From Bradyrhizobium sp. CCBAU 51765 (lineage in GTDB: Bacteria > Pseudomonadota > Alphaproteobacteria > Rhizobiales > Xanthobacteraceae), in NCBI RefSeq assembly GCF_015291725.1, contig NZ_CP030038.1:1415001-1479000 (forward strand): a stretch of DNA of 64,000 nt. The letters run 5' to 3'. Positions 45,269-55,774 of the stretch are shown here, in pieces (position 1 is the stretch's first letter; each line of letters begins with the position of its first letter). The translations under genes were made by a program, and so were the position numbers. The notes under the pieces were generated by a model. It made no database searches, was not told the origin of the DNA, and was given only the letters and a program-made list of their open reading frames with translations.

Positions 45269-45777
45269 GCCCATTCCTCGGTCTGCCTGAGCATTGCCAC
45301 CAGCTCCTCGAACAGTGCGGCGTCCGCGGGAGAGAATTCGAACCAGGTGAGAAAGTCGAAAGGCCCGCCGAGGTCGCGGCAGTGATAGAGCTGTCGCGCA
45401 ATCGCGGGCAGGAAGCGCAGGCTGCTCGCAATGTGATGCGACTTGTCCTCGAAGATCCTGCGGCGCTCTTCCTGGGTCAGCTCCCACCAGGCCTGCGACT
45501 TGCGGATCGGAATCAGCGCAGCGCTGGTCGCCTCGATGCGGCCGAGGCCGGCCTGCACGGCAACGAGCTTCTGCTTCTCGGACCGCTCGGTGTAGCGCAG
45601 GCTGCTCGCGACGCCGACCAGCCGCCAGGCCGTGCGCGAGGGCACCAGCGGCAACGAGATGGCCTCGCTGTCGGTGACCGACAGCGCCGGCACGAAGGGC
45701 AGGGGCTCGCCCGTCACAGGCGAAATCGAGGTCACCCGCCAGCCCCCGCTCTGGCCGCCTCGAAAGGTCCTGAACAT
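45214..45777 (-). CDS. short chlorite dismutase-like heme protein
   Basis: A 187-residue protein of the dimeric short chlorite dismutase type, which splits chlorite to chloride and O2. H115 (SHHIASSLRFLPAIAR) fits the proximal heme ligand and R128, 13 residues later, fits the distal Arg; the same spacing is known as H114/R127 in the Nitrobacter winogradskyi enzyme. QAWWELTQEERRRIFEDKSHH and HCRDLGGPFDFLTWFEF are the flanking conserved blocks. No perchlorate or chlorate reductase gene is in the window, so detoxification or another heme role is possible. It overlaps a convergent gene by 55 bases. Confidence 0.85.
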   Translation of the reverse strand: MFRTFRGGQSGGWRVTSISPVTGEPLPFVPALSVTDSEAISLPLVPSRTAWRLVGVASSLRYTERSEKQKLVAVQAGLGRIEATSAALIPIRKSQAWWELTQEERRRIFEDKSHHIASSLRFLPAIARQLYHCRDLGGPFDFLTWFEFSPADAALFEELVAMLRQTEEWAYVEREVDVRMVKEVLSA

Positions 45778-45820
45778 GGGGGTATGGAAGCGTGGAACCG
45801 GGGCGGATTCAAGCTTTTCC

Positions 45821-45862
45821 GGTCATTCCGGGCGATGCGCAGCATCGAACCCGGAATGACCG
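45821..45862. repeat. short palindromic repeat, family C (half size)
   Basis: GGTCATTCCGGGCGATGCG and CATCGAACCCGGAATGACC are the arms. It lies between the chlorite-dismutase-like gene and dnaG. Confidence 0.7.
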
Positions 45863-45981
45863 GAAGGGAAGGCAGGCTGTGAACAGCGCGTATAAGCCCG
45901 ACAAACCTGACTTCTGGCCAGCCCGCACCTATATGCCTGATCCTTCGCCCGACTCACCCGGTTTCGCGCTACACACAGCCC

Positions 45982-48003
45982 ATGCGCTTCACGCCCCAGT
46001 TCCTCGACGAGCTTCGTGCCCGGCTTTCGGTCTCCGAAGTCGTGGGCAAGCGCGTCAAGCTGAAGAAGGCGGGGCGGGAGTGGAAGGGGCTGTCGCCGTT
46101 CCAGCAGGAGAAGACGCCGTCCTTCTACGTCAACGACCAGAAGGGTTTTTATCACGACTTCTCCTCGGGCAAGCACGGCGACATCATCACCTTCGTGATG
46201 GAGACCGACGGCCTGCCGTTCGCCGAGGCCGTCGAGCGGCTCGCCAACATGGCGGGCCTGCCGCTGCCGGCGGTGACCCCTGATGCGGCGCGGCACGAGC
46301 AGCGGCGCAAGTCGCTGCACGACGTCATGGACCTCGCGGCGAAGTTTTTCGCGGAGACGCTGGCCTCGCGGCTCGGCGCCAAGGCGCGCGGCTACCTTGC
46401 CGACCGCGCCATCTCGCCGGCGACGCAATTGCAGTTCCGCCTCGGCTATGCCCCGCCCGATCGCTTCGCGCTGAAGGAGCATCTCGGCAAGCTCGGCGTC
46501 TCCGTCGACGACATGGTCGAGACCGGCCTGTTGATCGGGGGTGACGACATCCCCGTGCCGTACGACCGCTTCCGCGATCGCGTGATGTTTCCGATCACGG
46601 ATCTGCGCGGCCGCGTCATCGCGTTCGGCGGACGTGCGCTGGAGAAGGACGTTCCGGCAAAATACCTGAACTCGCCGGAGACGCCGCTCTTCCACAAGGG
46701 CGACAATCTCTACAATCACCAGACCGCGCGCAAAGCCACGCATGACGGCAGCGCTTTGATCGTCGTCGAAGGCTATGTCGACGTCATCGCCATGGTCACC
46801 GCGGGCTTTGCCGGCGCTGTGGCGCCGCTCGGCACCGCGCTCACCGAGAGCCAGCTCGCATTGCTCTGGAAGATGGCGGACGAGCCGATCCTCTGCTTCG
46901 ACGGCGACCGCGCGGGACAGAAGGCGGCTTATCGTGCCGCGGACCTCGCGCTGCCCTTCCTCGCACCGGGCAAGAGCCTGCGCTTTGCGCTGCTGCCGGA
47001 GGGGCAGGACCCCGACGATCTCGTGCGCTCCGGCGGGCGCGGCGCGATCGAGGAGGTGATCGGAGCTGCCCGTCCGCTCGCCGACATGATCTGGTCGCGC
47101 GAGCTCGAAGGCGGCAATTTCGCCACGCCCGAGCGCCGCGCCGCGCTGGAAGCACGCATCAAGGAGCTCACGAACGGCATCCGTGACGAGGTGGTGCGGC
47201 GCTATTATCGCGACGAGTTCGTCGAGCGGCTGCAGCGCACCTTCGCGCCGGAAGGTGGGCGCGGCTTTGGCGGCCGGGGCAATTTCCGCTCCGGCGGCGG
47301 CCGGCCATTCCAGCCGAGGGCAGGGGGAAGCGCGAATCGATTCGGCGGCCAGGGGTTTGGCGGCCTGGGATTTGGCGGCGGCCGCCGCGGCGCCCCCGGC
47401 CCGGCCCCGCTCCCGTCCGGCCCCTACCAGGCGGCGAGCCCCCAGCTGGCGTCAAGCCCGATCATGAAGGGCCAGCGCAGCGCCATGTCCCGCCGGGAAG
47501 CCCTGATCCTGCAATGCCTGATCAACCACCCCTGGCTGCTCCATGAGCACCTCGAGGAGGTCGCGGCCCTGGAACTCGCCCATCCCGAGGCCCATAAGCT
47601 CCGGGCCGGCATCATCGCCGCCTTCGCCAACGACCACCACCACTTGCCGGAACCCGGCGAGCTGGCCGAAAAGATGCGTAGCGATCTCGATCGGGGCGGA
47701 TTTTCCCAGGCCCTTCAAAGGGTTGAGAACGGCATCACGACCCAGGCGGTGTGGGGTGCCCGCGAAGGCGCGGCGCGGGATGACGTTCTTGCGACCTGGC
47801 ACCAGCTCGTTGTCTTGCATCGGCAATGGCATTCACTACTTAGGGAGCTGAAGGACGCTGAGCTGGCCTTGGGGGAGGACCCCAGCGAGGCCAATTTGGC
47901 GTGGCTGCGTGACGTCAAGGCCCGGATGGCCGAGGTCGACGGCACCGAGGCCCTGATCGAGGGTTTTGGCGAATTGTCGGGCCGGCTTCAGAAGAGCGTG
48001 TGA
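45982..48003 (+). CDS. dnaG: DNA primase DnaG
   Basis: A 673-residue replicative primase synthesising RNA primers at the fork. The N-terminal zinc-ribbon domain keeps its frame (KGLSPFQQEKTPSFYV...GFYHDFSSGKHGD), but all four metal ligands of E. coli (C40, H43, C61, C64) are replaced by S38, Q41, D59 and S62. The RNAP core with TOPRIM follows (ALIVVEGYVDVIAM, ILCFDGDRAGQKAAYR). Then comes a Gly/Arg-rich linker (about 425-490) and a C-terminal helicase-binding domain. rpoD follows after 375 bases, the classical macromolecular synthesis order without rpsU. Confidence 0.96.
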   Translation: MRFTPQFLDELRARLSVSEVVGKRVKLKKAGREWKGLSPFQQEKTPSFYVNDQKGFYHDFSSGKHGDIITFVMETDGLPFAEAVERLANMAGLPLPAVTPDAARHEQRRKSLHDVMDLAAKFFAETLASRLGAKARGYLADRAISPATQLQFRLGYAPPDRFALKEHLGKLGVSVDDMVETGLLIGGDDIPVPYDRFRDRVMFPITDLRGRVIAFGGRALEKDVPAKYLNSPETPLFHKGDNLYNHQTARKATHDGSALIVVEGYVDVIAMVTAGFAGAVAPLGTALTESQLALLWKMADEPILCFDGDRAGQKAAYRAADLALPFLAPGKSLRFALLPEGQDPDDLVRSGGRGAIEEVIGAARPLADMIWSRELEGGNFATPERRAALEARIKELTNGIRDEVVRRYYRDEFVERLQRTFAPEGGRGFGGRGNFRSGGGRPFQPRAGGSANRFGGQGFGGLGFGGGRRGAPGPAPLPSGPYQAASPQLASSPIMKGQRSAMSRREALILQCLINHPWLLHEHLEEVAALELAHPEAHKLRAGIIAAFANDHHHLPEPGELAEKMRSDLDRGGFSQALQRVENGITTQAVWGAREGAARDDVLATWHQLVVLHRQWHSLLRELKDAELALGEDPSEANLAWLRDVKARMAEVDGTEALIEGFGELSGRLQKSV

Positions 48004-48378
48004 TGAAAGAATCATGCGGACGGACGGGGCCGGAACCGCTAAAAGACTCGCCAAATCCAAGGTTTGGCGGCAGAAACAGGGTTAATCGAGGCTTAACGGT
48101 CTTGTAGCACTTTGGCCCAGAGGCGGCCGCAGGCAGAACAGACGCGTCAGGAATGAATCCGCGCAATCGCTGTTGGCACTACACCTGCATCCGCCGCGAC
48201 AAAGAGGCTGACGAAGCGTTAGGCAATTCCGGCGAGAGAAAGTTGGGGGTGGCGAGAGGTTTGTGCGCCGCCCTTTCCGTGTCGAGAGCTGCCGAAGCGA
48301 GAGCGTCGAGCAACAGGTTCAAGTGAATTCAGGCAGGCGCGGCGGGCGTCTCGCATGAAGCGCGTTTAGGAGCAATGG
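48004..48378. other. dnaG-rpoD intergenic region
   Basis: Contains a 7-bp hairpin CGCCAAA-TCCAAGG-TTTGGCG (48049-48069) soon after the dnaG stop. There is no T run, so termination is doubtful. No reading frame looks coding. It should hold the main rpoD promoter, but no convincing -35/-10 pair stands out. The rpoD start has AGGAGCA upstream. Confidence 0.5.
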
Positions 48379-50523
<2,145 letters not shown>

Positions 50524-50530
50524 TTCGGAT

Positions 50531-50560
50531 CGTCATGCCCGGGCCTGACCCGGGCATCCA
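50531..50560. repeat. half copy of family B repeat
   Basis: CGTCATGCCCGGGCCTGACCCGGGCATCCA, the left arm only of the family B element, between rpoD and its terminator. Confidence 0.6.
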
Positions 50561-50571
50561 TCCAAACGAAG

Positions 50572-50598
50572 ACGGCGGGCTGAAGGCCCGCCGTTTTT
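50572..50598 (+). terminator. Rho-independent terminator after rpoD
   Basis: ACGGCGGGC-TGAAG-GCCCGCCGT followed by a T run. Confidence 0.9.
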
Positions 50599-50636
50599 GT
50601 TTATGTTGGAGCTTCGAGTATCCCGCGTCCAACGCG

Positions 50637-50873
50637 CTACTTCTTCTTCGCCCCGACCCGCTCGAGCCGCTTGATCTCCAGCGGCGGGCGGCCGCTCTTT
50701 TCGGCGATCTCGCGGTCCTGCTCCATGATGAAGCCGCGCGCGGGTTCGTCGCCGTCGAGGCCGCCGAGCAACTCAGTGGGCACGCGGCGATTGGAGCGTT
50801 GGGAGTCGTCTTCATAGACGACGTTGAAGAAGGCGAATTCGCCTTTGGGATTGGTTCCGGGTTTCTTGGCCAT
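50637..50873 (-). CDS. small conserved-looking hypothetical protein, 78 residues
   Basis: A 78-residue soluble protein with basic ends and acidic middle (AKKPGTNPKGEFAFFNVVYEDDSQRSNRRVPTELLGGLDGDEPARGFIMEQDREIAEKSGRPPLEIKRLERV). No domain or membrane segment recognised. Codon use is normal for the window. It runs convergent to rpoD. The ribosome site is weak (ACAAGCC). Confidence 0.6.
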   Translation of the reverse strand: MAKKPGTNPKGEFAFFNVVYEDDSQRSNRRVPTELLGGLDGDEPARGFIMEQDREIAEKSGRPPLEIKRLERVGAKKK

Positions 50874-51375
50874 GGCGGCTTGTCGTCGATCATCGCGCCA
50901 CAGTCAAATAACTTCGCCACCGGCGTAACCGAACGCGGCAGGCTCGACGCGGCTGTGAAGGTACCTGATGCGGGGAGGAGCCAGAGATCTTCTGCGACCC
51001 TTCGAGGAGACCTTCGTCTCCAAATAAACGGCGGGCCCGAAGCCCGCCGTTTATCTTGGTCTTCACCGTCGCCCGGGGCTGGCAGGGCGACAACTTAAAA
51101 TAGAATATTATAGAAGGCGCGCTGCGATGGCAAGGCAAATCGTGGTGGTGTCGATGTCGCAGCGAGCGCATCAGATATGCGTTTGTTCCAATGTGCGGCG
51201 TGGCCATACATCGAGACATGGTTCGGGTTGCCAAATCATTTTGTTCAACTCGCTTGCTCTTGCGACCCAGCGAGAGCGACGCGCTCTGTAGGAACGTGCG
51301 TTGGCCTGCACGTATTCCAGCCTGCGTGCTCCGTGATCGCAAAGCAAAGCCGGTGCCATCCTCCCGGCGCGTATC
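50874..51375. other. 500-base intergenic region with a long palindrome
   Basis: No coding frame with support. It holds a 13-bp palindrome ATAAACGGCGGGC-CCGAA-GCCCGCCGTTTAT (51024-51054), probably a terminator, and an AT-rich spot (AAAATAGAATATTATAG, 51097-51113) that could serve as a promoter element. Confidence 0.5.
51024..51054. terminator. bidirectional terminator-like palindrome
   Basis: 13-bp perfect stem with CCGAA loop and AT-rich ends. No known gene ends directly before it, so it may close an unrecognised short transcript. Confidence 0.5.
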
Positions 51376-51714
51376 TCAATGCGTGTGTGTGCGCTGCGTC
51401 AATTCCTGCGGGGCGAGCCGCGGCCCGTGGCTGCCACCCTTGTCGGTGTCCTCCTTGTGCCCCTGCGCCATGATCGCACTGCCCATCGCGGCCGAGCCGA
51501 AGGTGATGAGGAAGGAGGCGAGCAGCAGGAAAAGTGCCACGCTGGGCGCGCGGTCGGCGAAGATCAGCTCGCGCAGATGTCCGGGATTGAGCCAGAGCAG
51601 GCCGCCGACCAGCAGCGCGGCGGCGCAGGCGCCGATCGCGAGGTTGATGGCGAGCAGGCGGAACAGCGGGATGCGGAGGAGGGCGCGGGTCGATTGAGGC
51701 TGGTGGTCGGGCAT
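51376..51714 (-). CDS. small two-helix membrane protein
   Basis: A 112-residue protein with two hydrophobic helices (LLAINLAIGACAAALLVGGLLWL near 18-40 and SVALFLLLASFLITFGSAAMGSAIM near 60-82) and a His/Gly-rich cytoplasmic tail (GHKEDTDKGGSHGPR). No family recognised. An upstream ATG at 51729 would add five residues. Similar two-helix proteins often accompany cell-envelope genes. Confidence 0.7.
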   Translation of the reverse strand: MPDHQPQSTRALLRIPLFRLLAINLAIGACAAALLVGGLLWLNPGHLRELIFADRAPSVALFLLLASFLITFGSAAMGSAIMAQGHKEDTDKGGSHGPRLAPQELTQRTHTH

Positions 51715-51794
51715 GGATGATCGCTTCATGCTGGCTCAATGCAGTGACTGACGGTTGCTCAGGCATCGGCATTGTAGCGCCAACTCTCTCCGCT

Positions 51795-51832
51795 CGTCAT
51801 TCCGGGGCGCTACGCGCGCGCAGGAATGACGA
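51795..51832. repeat. short family C repeat
   Basis: CGTCATTCCGGGGCGC and GCGCAGGAATGACG are the arms, between two minus-strand genes. Confidence 0.6.
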
Positions 51833-51860
51833 GCAGTGGTCTTTGGCGATACCATCCACC

Positions 51861-52391
51861 TCACGCTGCCGGCGCCACCCGGTTGCCTGCCGCGCTCGCC
51901 TGCGCCGCTTGCTGCCGTTCCATCATGGTCTGCCACAGCGTTGCGATGCTCACCTGCGTCTGCGGCGCGATCAGGCAGTGCCCCTCATTGTCGAAGCCGC
52001 AGAACCGAACCGATGGGTCCTTCTTCACTTCGGTCAGCGCCTGGTTGATCATCTCAAGGCATGTCATCACCTGCCCGATATCCTGCAGGCGCGTGTGATG
52101 CAGGATGTCCATCAGGCGGAACGTCATCACCGCGGGGCGGCCGAAGCTGATGCCGGGGCGACCGAGCTCGAACAGCACGTTCACCGCAGGAAGCACGCCG
52201 CGGATGTGCTCGAGCACGCCGGCCATGTCTTCCACGCTGCAGGCGACGAGATGGGCCGCCTGTGGTGGCGGCGCGGCCTCCGGTGTCCGTGGCGCCAGCC
52301 CGAGTGTGGCCATCACCTCCTGCTCGATCCATTGCCGCACCGGGGCGGGGGCATTGCGGATCTGCTCGGCGGTCAAGGTGATTCCGGTCAT
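51861..52391 (-). CDS. hypothetical protein, 176 residues
   Basis: A 176-residue soluble protein of unknown function with an Ala/Pro-rich N-terminal part (NAPAPVRQWIEQEVMATLGLAPRTPEAAPPPQ) and a conserved-looking core (FGRPAVMTFRLMDILHHTRLQDIGQVMTCLEMINQALTEVKKDPSVRFCGFDNEGHCLIAPQTQVSIATLWQ). It has several Cys and His residues, which could bind a metal. The start follows CAGGAGAAC. A perfect FixK-type box lies 50 bases upstream, so low-oxygen control is likely. Confidence 0.7.
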   Translation of the reverse strand: MTGITLTAEQIRNAPAPVRQWIEQEVMATLGLAPRTPEAAPPPQAAHLVACSVEDMAGVLEHIRGVLPAVNVLFELGRPGISFGRPAVMTFRLMDILHHTRLQDIGQVMTCLEMINQALTEVKKDPSVRFCGFDNEGHCLIAPQTQVSIATLWQTMMERQQAAQASAAGNRVAPAA

Positions 52392-52440
52392 GTGCGGTTC
52401 TCCTGTTTGCCTCAATCTAGAAAGCACGGCGTGAGACGGC

Positions 52441-52454
52441 TTGATGCGGATCAA
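52441..52454. promoter_or_regulatory. FixK/FNR-type box
   Basis: TTGATGCGGATCAA matches TTGAT-N4-ATCAA exactly. It lies between the divergent hypothetical gene (start 52391) and the lytic transglycosylase (start 52552), closer to the former. Confidence 0.7.
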
Positions 52455-52551
52455 GCCTTGCGCTTCAAGGTCTTGCGCTTTGACGCTCGCTGTGTTCCCG
52501 GGCATGATCGGCCGCCTGCTTCGCGCAAGGAATTTTGGGGAACTGCTGCAC

Positions 52552-53358
52552 ATGCTGAGACCGCTTCTCGCCGCCGCCGTCGTCATTTGTCTGGCCGGCG
52601 GGTCGGCGCAGGCCGCCCGTTGCGGCGGCGATTTCGACAGTTTTGTCGCCAGCATGGCGCAGGAAGCACAGGCCGCCGGCGTCTCGGCGGGCGTGACCAA
52701 TGCGGCGCTCGGCGGCGTGACCCAGGACGCTGCCGTGCTCGCCTTCGACCGGCGTCAGCGCTACACCTTCAAGAAGAGCTTCGAGCAGTACGTCTCGACA
52801 CGTGTCGGCCCCGGCCGCATCAATGGCGGCCGCGCGATGCTCCAGCGTCACGCCGCGCTGCTCTCACGCATCGAACAGCAGTTCGGCGTGCCGCGCCATA
52901 TCCTGGTCGCGATCTGGGGGCTGGAGAGCGATTTCGGCAAGGGCGACACCGGCAAGCTGCCGGTGGTCCGCACGCTGGCGACGCTCGCGCATGATTGCCG
53001 CCGCACCGACCTGTTCCAAGGCGAGCTGCTCGCCGCGCTCAAGATCGTGCAGCGCGGCGACCTGCCGCTGCGCGACCTCATCGGCGCCTATGCCGGCGAG
53101 ATCGGCCAGACCCAGTTCCTGCCGTCGTCCTACATCAAGTACGGCGTCGATTTCGACGGCGACGGCCACGTCGATCTCCGCCACAGCGTCCCCGATGTGC
53201 TCGCCTCGACCGCGAACCTCCTGCACACCAACGGCTTCAAGATGGGCCAGCCCTATGGCGAAGGCACGCCGAATTTCGAGGCGATGCGGGAGTGGAACAG
53301 GGCCGTGGTCTATCGCAAGACGATCGGGTATTTCGCCGATCGGCTGGCGGGGCAGTGA
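52552..53358 (+). CDS. lytic murein transglycosylase (MltB-like)
   Basis: A 268-residue exported enzyme cleaving the glycan backbone of peptidoglycan with formation of anhydro-muropeptides. The signal peptide is LRPLLAAAVVICLAGGSAQA (residues 2-21), and the catalytic acid E125 is in WGLESDFGKGDTG, as in MltB/Slt35. Further blocks are SYAGEIGQTQFLPSSY-like (AYAGEIGQTQFLPSSYIKYGVDFDGDG). The start at 52552 directly precedes the signal. It is short for MltB and lacks a C-terminal peptidoglycan-binding domain. Confidence 0.92.
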   Translation: MLRPLLAAAVVICLAGGSAQAARCGGDFDSFVASMAQEAQAAGVSAGVTNAALGGVTQDAAVLAFDRRQRYTFKKSFEQYVSTRVGPGRINGGRAMLQRHAALLSRIEQQFGVPRHILVAIWGLESDFGKGDTGKLPVVRTLATLAHDCRRTDLFQGELLAALKIVQRGDLPLRDLIGAYAGEIGQTQFLPSSYIKYGVDFDGDGHVDLRHSVPDVLASTANLLHTNGFKMGQPYGEGTPNFEAMREWNRAVVYRKTIGYFADRLAGQ

Positions 53359-53360
53359 CT

Positions 53361-53524
53361 TCACCCTCCCCTGGAGGGGGAGGGTCGATCGCGCGCAGCG
53401 CGAGCGGGGTGGGGTGATCTCTCCAATCGGGCAGTGCTTCCGTGGAGGGACTGTCACCCCACCCCGTCTCACATTTCGCTGCGCTCAATGTGAGCCGACC
53501 CTCCCCCTCCAGGGGAGGGTGAAG
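53361..53524. repeat. interspersed palindromic repeat, family A copy 4
   Basis: Complete copy with the arms CACCCTCCCCTGGAGGGGG and CCCTCCCCCTCCAGGGGAGGG and central ATCTCTCC. It closely matches copy 3 in the left half. Confidence 0.85.
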
Positions 53525-53534
53525 CGCCACGCGC

Positions 53535-54365
53535 CTACGCTCCCTTCGCCATCTTCTCCAGCCGCCGTTGCAGCGGCGCCCAGTACGTTCCCGGGCGGAA
53601 GCGCTGCAACAGGTCCATGAAGCGGGCGTCGTTGCCGATCAGGATGCGCGGCTCGTTCTTCTCGATGCCCCTGATGATGCGCAGCGCGGCATCCTTGGGC
53701 GTGGTCTTCGCTGCGTTCTCGAACCGCTCGATCGATTGCGCGCGGCGGGCATTGTCGGTGACGCCGACCCCGGTGCGCGCGTTGCGCGCGATCGCGGTGG
53801 CGACGCCGCCGGGATGGACCACCGACAGCTTCACCGGGCTTCCTGCCGCCGAAAGCTCATGCCGCAGGCTCTCCGAGAAGCCGCGCACCGCGAACTTTGC
53901 CGCCGCATAGGCCGCTTGCCCCGGCGGCGCGATGATGCCGAAGATCGAGGAGAGATTGACGATGTGCGCCTCTGGCCTCGTCTTCAGATGCGGCAGGAAG
54001 GCGCGCGTGCCGTGCACCACGCCCCAGAAATTGATGTCGAACAACCAGTCCATCTGCGCCTGGTCGATCTCCTCGAACGAGCCCATGAGCGCCACGCCGG
54101 CATTGTTGACGACGATGCCGAGGGCGGGATGCGCGGTGGTCGCCTCGCTCGCGAACCGCACGATGTCGGCGGGCTCGCCGACATCGACGCGATGCACGCT
54201 GACCTTGCGTGTTGTTCCGATCTCCGTGGCGAGCGCCTTCAATCCGGCCTCGTCGCGATCGGCCAGCGCGAGATCGCAGTCGCGCTGCGCCAGCTCGAGG
54301 GCCAGCGCCCTGCCGATGCCGCTCGCCGCTCCCGTGATGGCGGCAGCCCCCCGAATCGTCGTCAT
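53535..54365 (-). CDS. SDR family NAD(P) oxidoreductase
   Basis: A 276-residue classical short-chain dehydrogenase. Cofactor motif TGAASGIGRALALEL is near residue 12, NNAGVAL at about 90, the catalytic Ser in NLSSIFG, and YAAAKFAVRGFSESL with the Tyr-Lys pair. The C-terminus after 200 matches acyl-chain type SDRs that end in FRPGTYW. Substrate unknown. GGGGGAG precedes the start. Confidence 0.9.
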   Translation of the reverse strand: MTTIRGAAAITGAASGIGRALALELAQRDCDLALADRDEAGLKALATEIGTTRKVSVHRVDVGEPADIVRFASEATTAHPALGIVVNNAGVALMGSFEEIDQAQMDWLFDINFWGVVHGTRAFLPHLKTRPEAHIVNLSSIFGIIAPPGQAAYAAAKFAVRGFSESLRHELSAAGSPVKLSVVHPGGVATAIARNARTGVGVTDNARRAQSIERFENAAKTTPKDAALRIIRGIEKNEPRILIGNDARFMDLLQRFRPGTYWAPLQRRLEKMAKGA

Positions 54366-54486
54366 GAACTCCCCCGTCAAGTCCCCGATCGCGGAACTAT
54401 GGGGTACTTTTTTTTGGAATGAAACCGAACCGTTGCCGGCCTCGGTTTTTAACATGCGTTATGGAGGCATGCATTGGGAGCCGCCG

Positions 54487-54861
54487 ATGGGACAAGCAGA
54501 GCCGTTTCGCGCGACAGCGCTGATCGTTGAAGACGACGTCATGCAGCGGGAGATGCTTTGCGTTCTCCTGGAAGAGAGCGGCTACCAGGTCATCCAGTGC
54601 GAAAGCGCGGAGGCCGCCGAGCGCGTCCTCGACAAGAGCGCCGGCGCGCTCTGTCTGATGCTGACCGACGTCCAGCTTGCCGGCCGCATGAACGGCGTCG
54701 AGCTCGCGCACGTCGCCAAGCACCGCAATCCGAACCTCGACGTCGTCGTCACCTCCGGTCGCCCCTTGAAGCAGCCCTTGCCCGATGGCGCCAAGTTCTG
54801 GGCCAAACCCTGGGCGCCCCTCGACGTGCTGCGCGAGGCGGAGATCGCTCAGCTGTCCTGA
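54487..54861 (+). CDS. single-domain response regulator
   Basis: A 124-residue stand-alone receiver (ALIVEDDVMQREMLCVLLEESGYQVIQCESAEAAERVL). The phosphorylated Asp lies in LMLTDVQLAGRMNG, and the Lys near the end is in FWAKPW. It has no output domain, so it may pass phosphate on in a phosphorelay. Three in-frame starts exist (54454, 54469, 54487); GGGAG supports the last. It is divergent from the SDR gene. Confidence 0.9.
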   Translation: MGQAEPFRATALIVEDDVMQREMLCVLLEESGYQVIQCESAEAAERVLDKSAGALCLMLTDVQLAGRMNGVELAHVAKHRNPNLDVVVTSGRPLKQPLPDGAKFWAKPWAPLDVLREAEIAQLS

Positions 54862-54916
54862 CGGCTCTCCCGCCGGCTCGCTTTCTCGCCGCGAGCCGCG
54901 GTGGTAAGGTCCCCTC

Positions 54917-55528
54917 ATGACCTTGTCTTTCCTGCTTACGTCGCTCATCGTGGTCGCATCACCCGGCACCGGCGTGCTCTACACGCTCGCCTCGGCGCTG
55001 ACCCGCGGCTCGCGGGCCAGCATGGCGGCCGCCTTCGGCTGCACGCTCGGCATCGTGCCGCACATGGTGGCGGCGATGCTCGGCCTTGCCGCTGTGCTCC
55101 ACACCAGCGCGCTCGCCTTCGCCGTGCTGAAATGGTCCGGCGTCGCCTATCTGCTCTATATGTCCTGGCAGGCGCTGCGCGAGACGGGGACGCTCGCGGT
55201 TGACGGCGAGATCAAGGAGCGGTCGAGCGGCCGCGTCATCGTCACCGGCTTCCTGATCAACATCCTCAATCCGAAACTGTCGATCTTCTTCCTCGCCTTT
55301 CTGCCGCAGTTCATCGCGGCGGACGAGGCCCATGTGCTGGCGCGCATGCTGGAATTGAGCGGCACCTTCATGGCGATGACGTTTGCGGTGTTCGTCCTCT
55401 ACGGCCTGTGCGCCGCCTCGGTGCGCGAGCGCGTCATCTCCCGTCCCCGCGTCATGGCCTGGCTGCGGCGGAGCTTTGCCGCAGGATTTGCCGCGCTCGG
55501 CGCCAAGCTCGCGTTTTCGGAGCGGTAG
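54917..55528 (+). CDS. LysE family translocator
   Basis: A 203-residue LysE-type exporter (FLLTSLIVVASPGTGVLYTLASALTRGSRASMAAAFGCTLGI) with six predicted helices. The usual PGP motif is SPGTG here. The substrate is an amino acid or related small molecule. It is a second LysE-type gene in the window; the one at 43315 is only distantly similar. Confidence 0.92.
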   Translation: MTLSFLLTSLIVVASPGTGVLYTLASALTRGSRASMAAAFGCTLGIVPHMVAAMLGLAAVLHTSALAFAVLKWSGVAYLLYMSWQALRETGTLAVDGEIKERSSGRVIVTGFLINILNPKLSIFFLAFLPQFIAADEAHVLARMLELSGTFMAMTFAVFVLYGLCAASVRERVISRPRVMAWLRRSFAAGFAALGAKLAFSER

Positions 55529-55552
55529 GTTCTTCTTCACCTCTCGAAAGGT

Positions 55553-55638
55553 CGTCATGCCCGGGCTTGTCCCGGGCATCCACGTTCTTCGGACTGTGCG
55601 GCAAGGCGTGGATGGCCGGGACAAGCCCGGCCATGACG
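55553..55638. repeat. interspersed palindromic repeat, family B
   Basis: CGTCATGCCCGGGCTTGTC on the left and GGGACAAGCCCGGCCATGACG on the right, close to the copy at 34496-34587. Confidence 0.85.
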
Positions 55639-55674
55639 CTGTCAGAGCGGGTACGCCTCGAACACTCACCCAAT

Positions 55675-55697
55675 AAAAAAGCGGGCCTTGCGCCCGC
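55675..55697 (-). terminator. Rho-independent terminator of the Lys-rich microprotein
   Basis: Minus-strand GCGGGC-GCAAG-GCCCGC followed by six T residues, 78 bases beyond the microprotein stop. Confidence 0.8.
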
Positions 55698-55774
55698 CAC
55701 CATCAAACCCGTCCGATCCGACCCGACGCCCGGGCGGAGCGAGACTCCACCCGGGCAAAGAAACAGAAGCCTCG

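Noticed and set aside
51177..51697. Cys/Arg-rich plus-strand frames
   Set aside because: They overlap the two-helix membrane gene on the other strand or lie in noncoding DNA and have no start signal.
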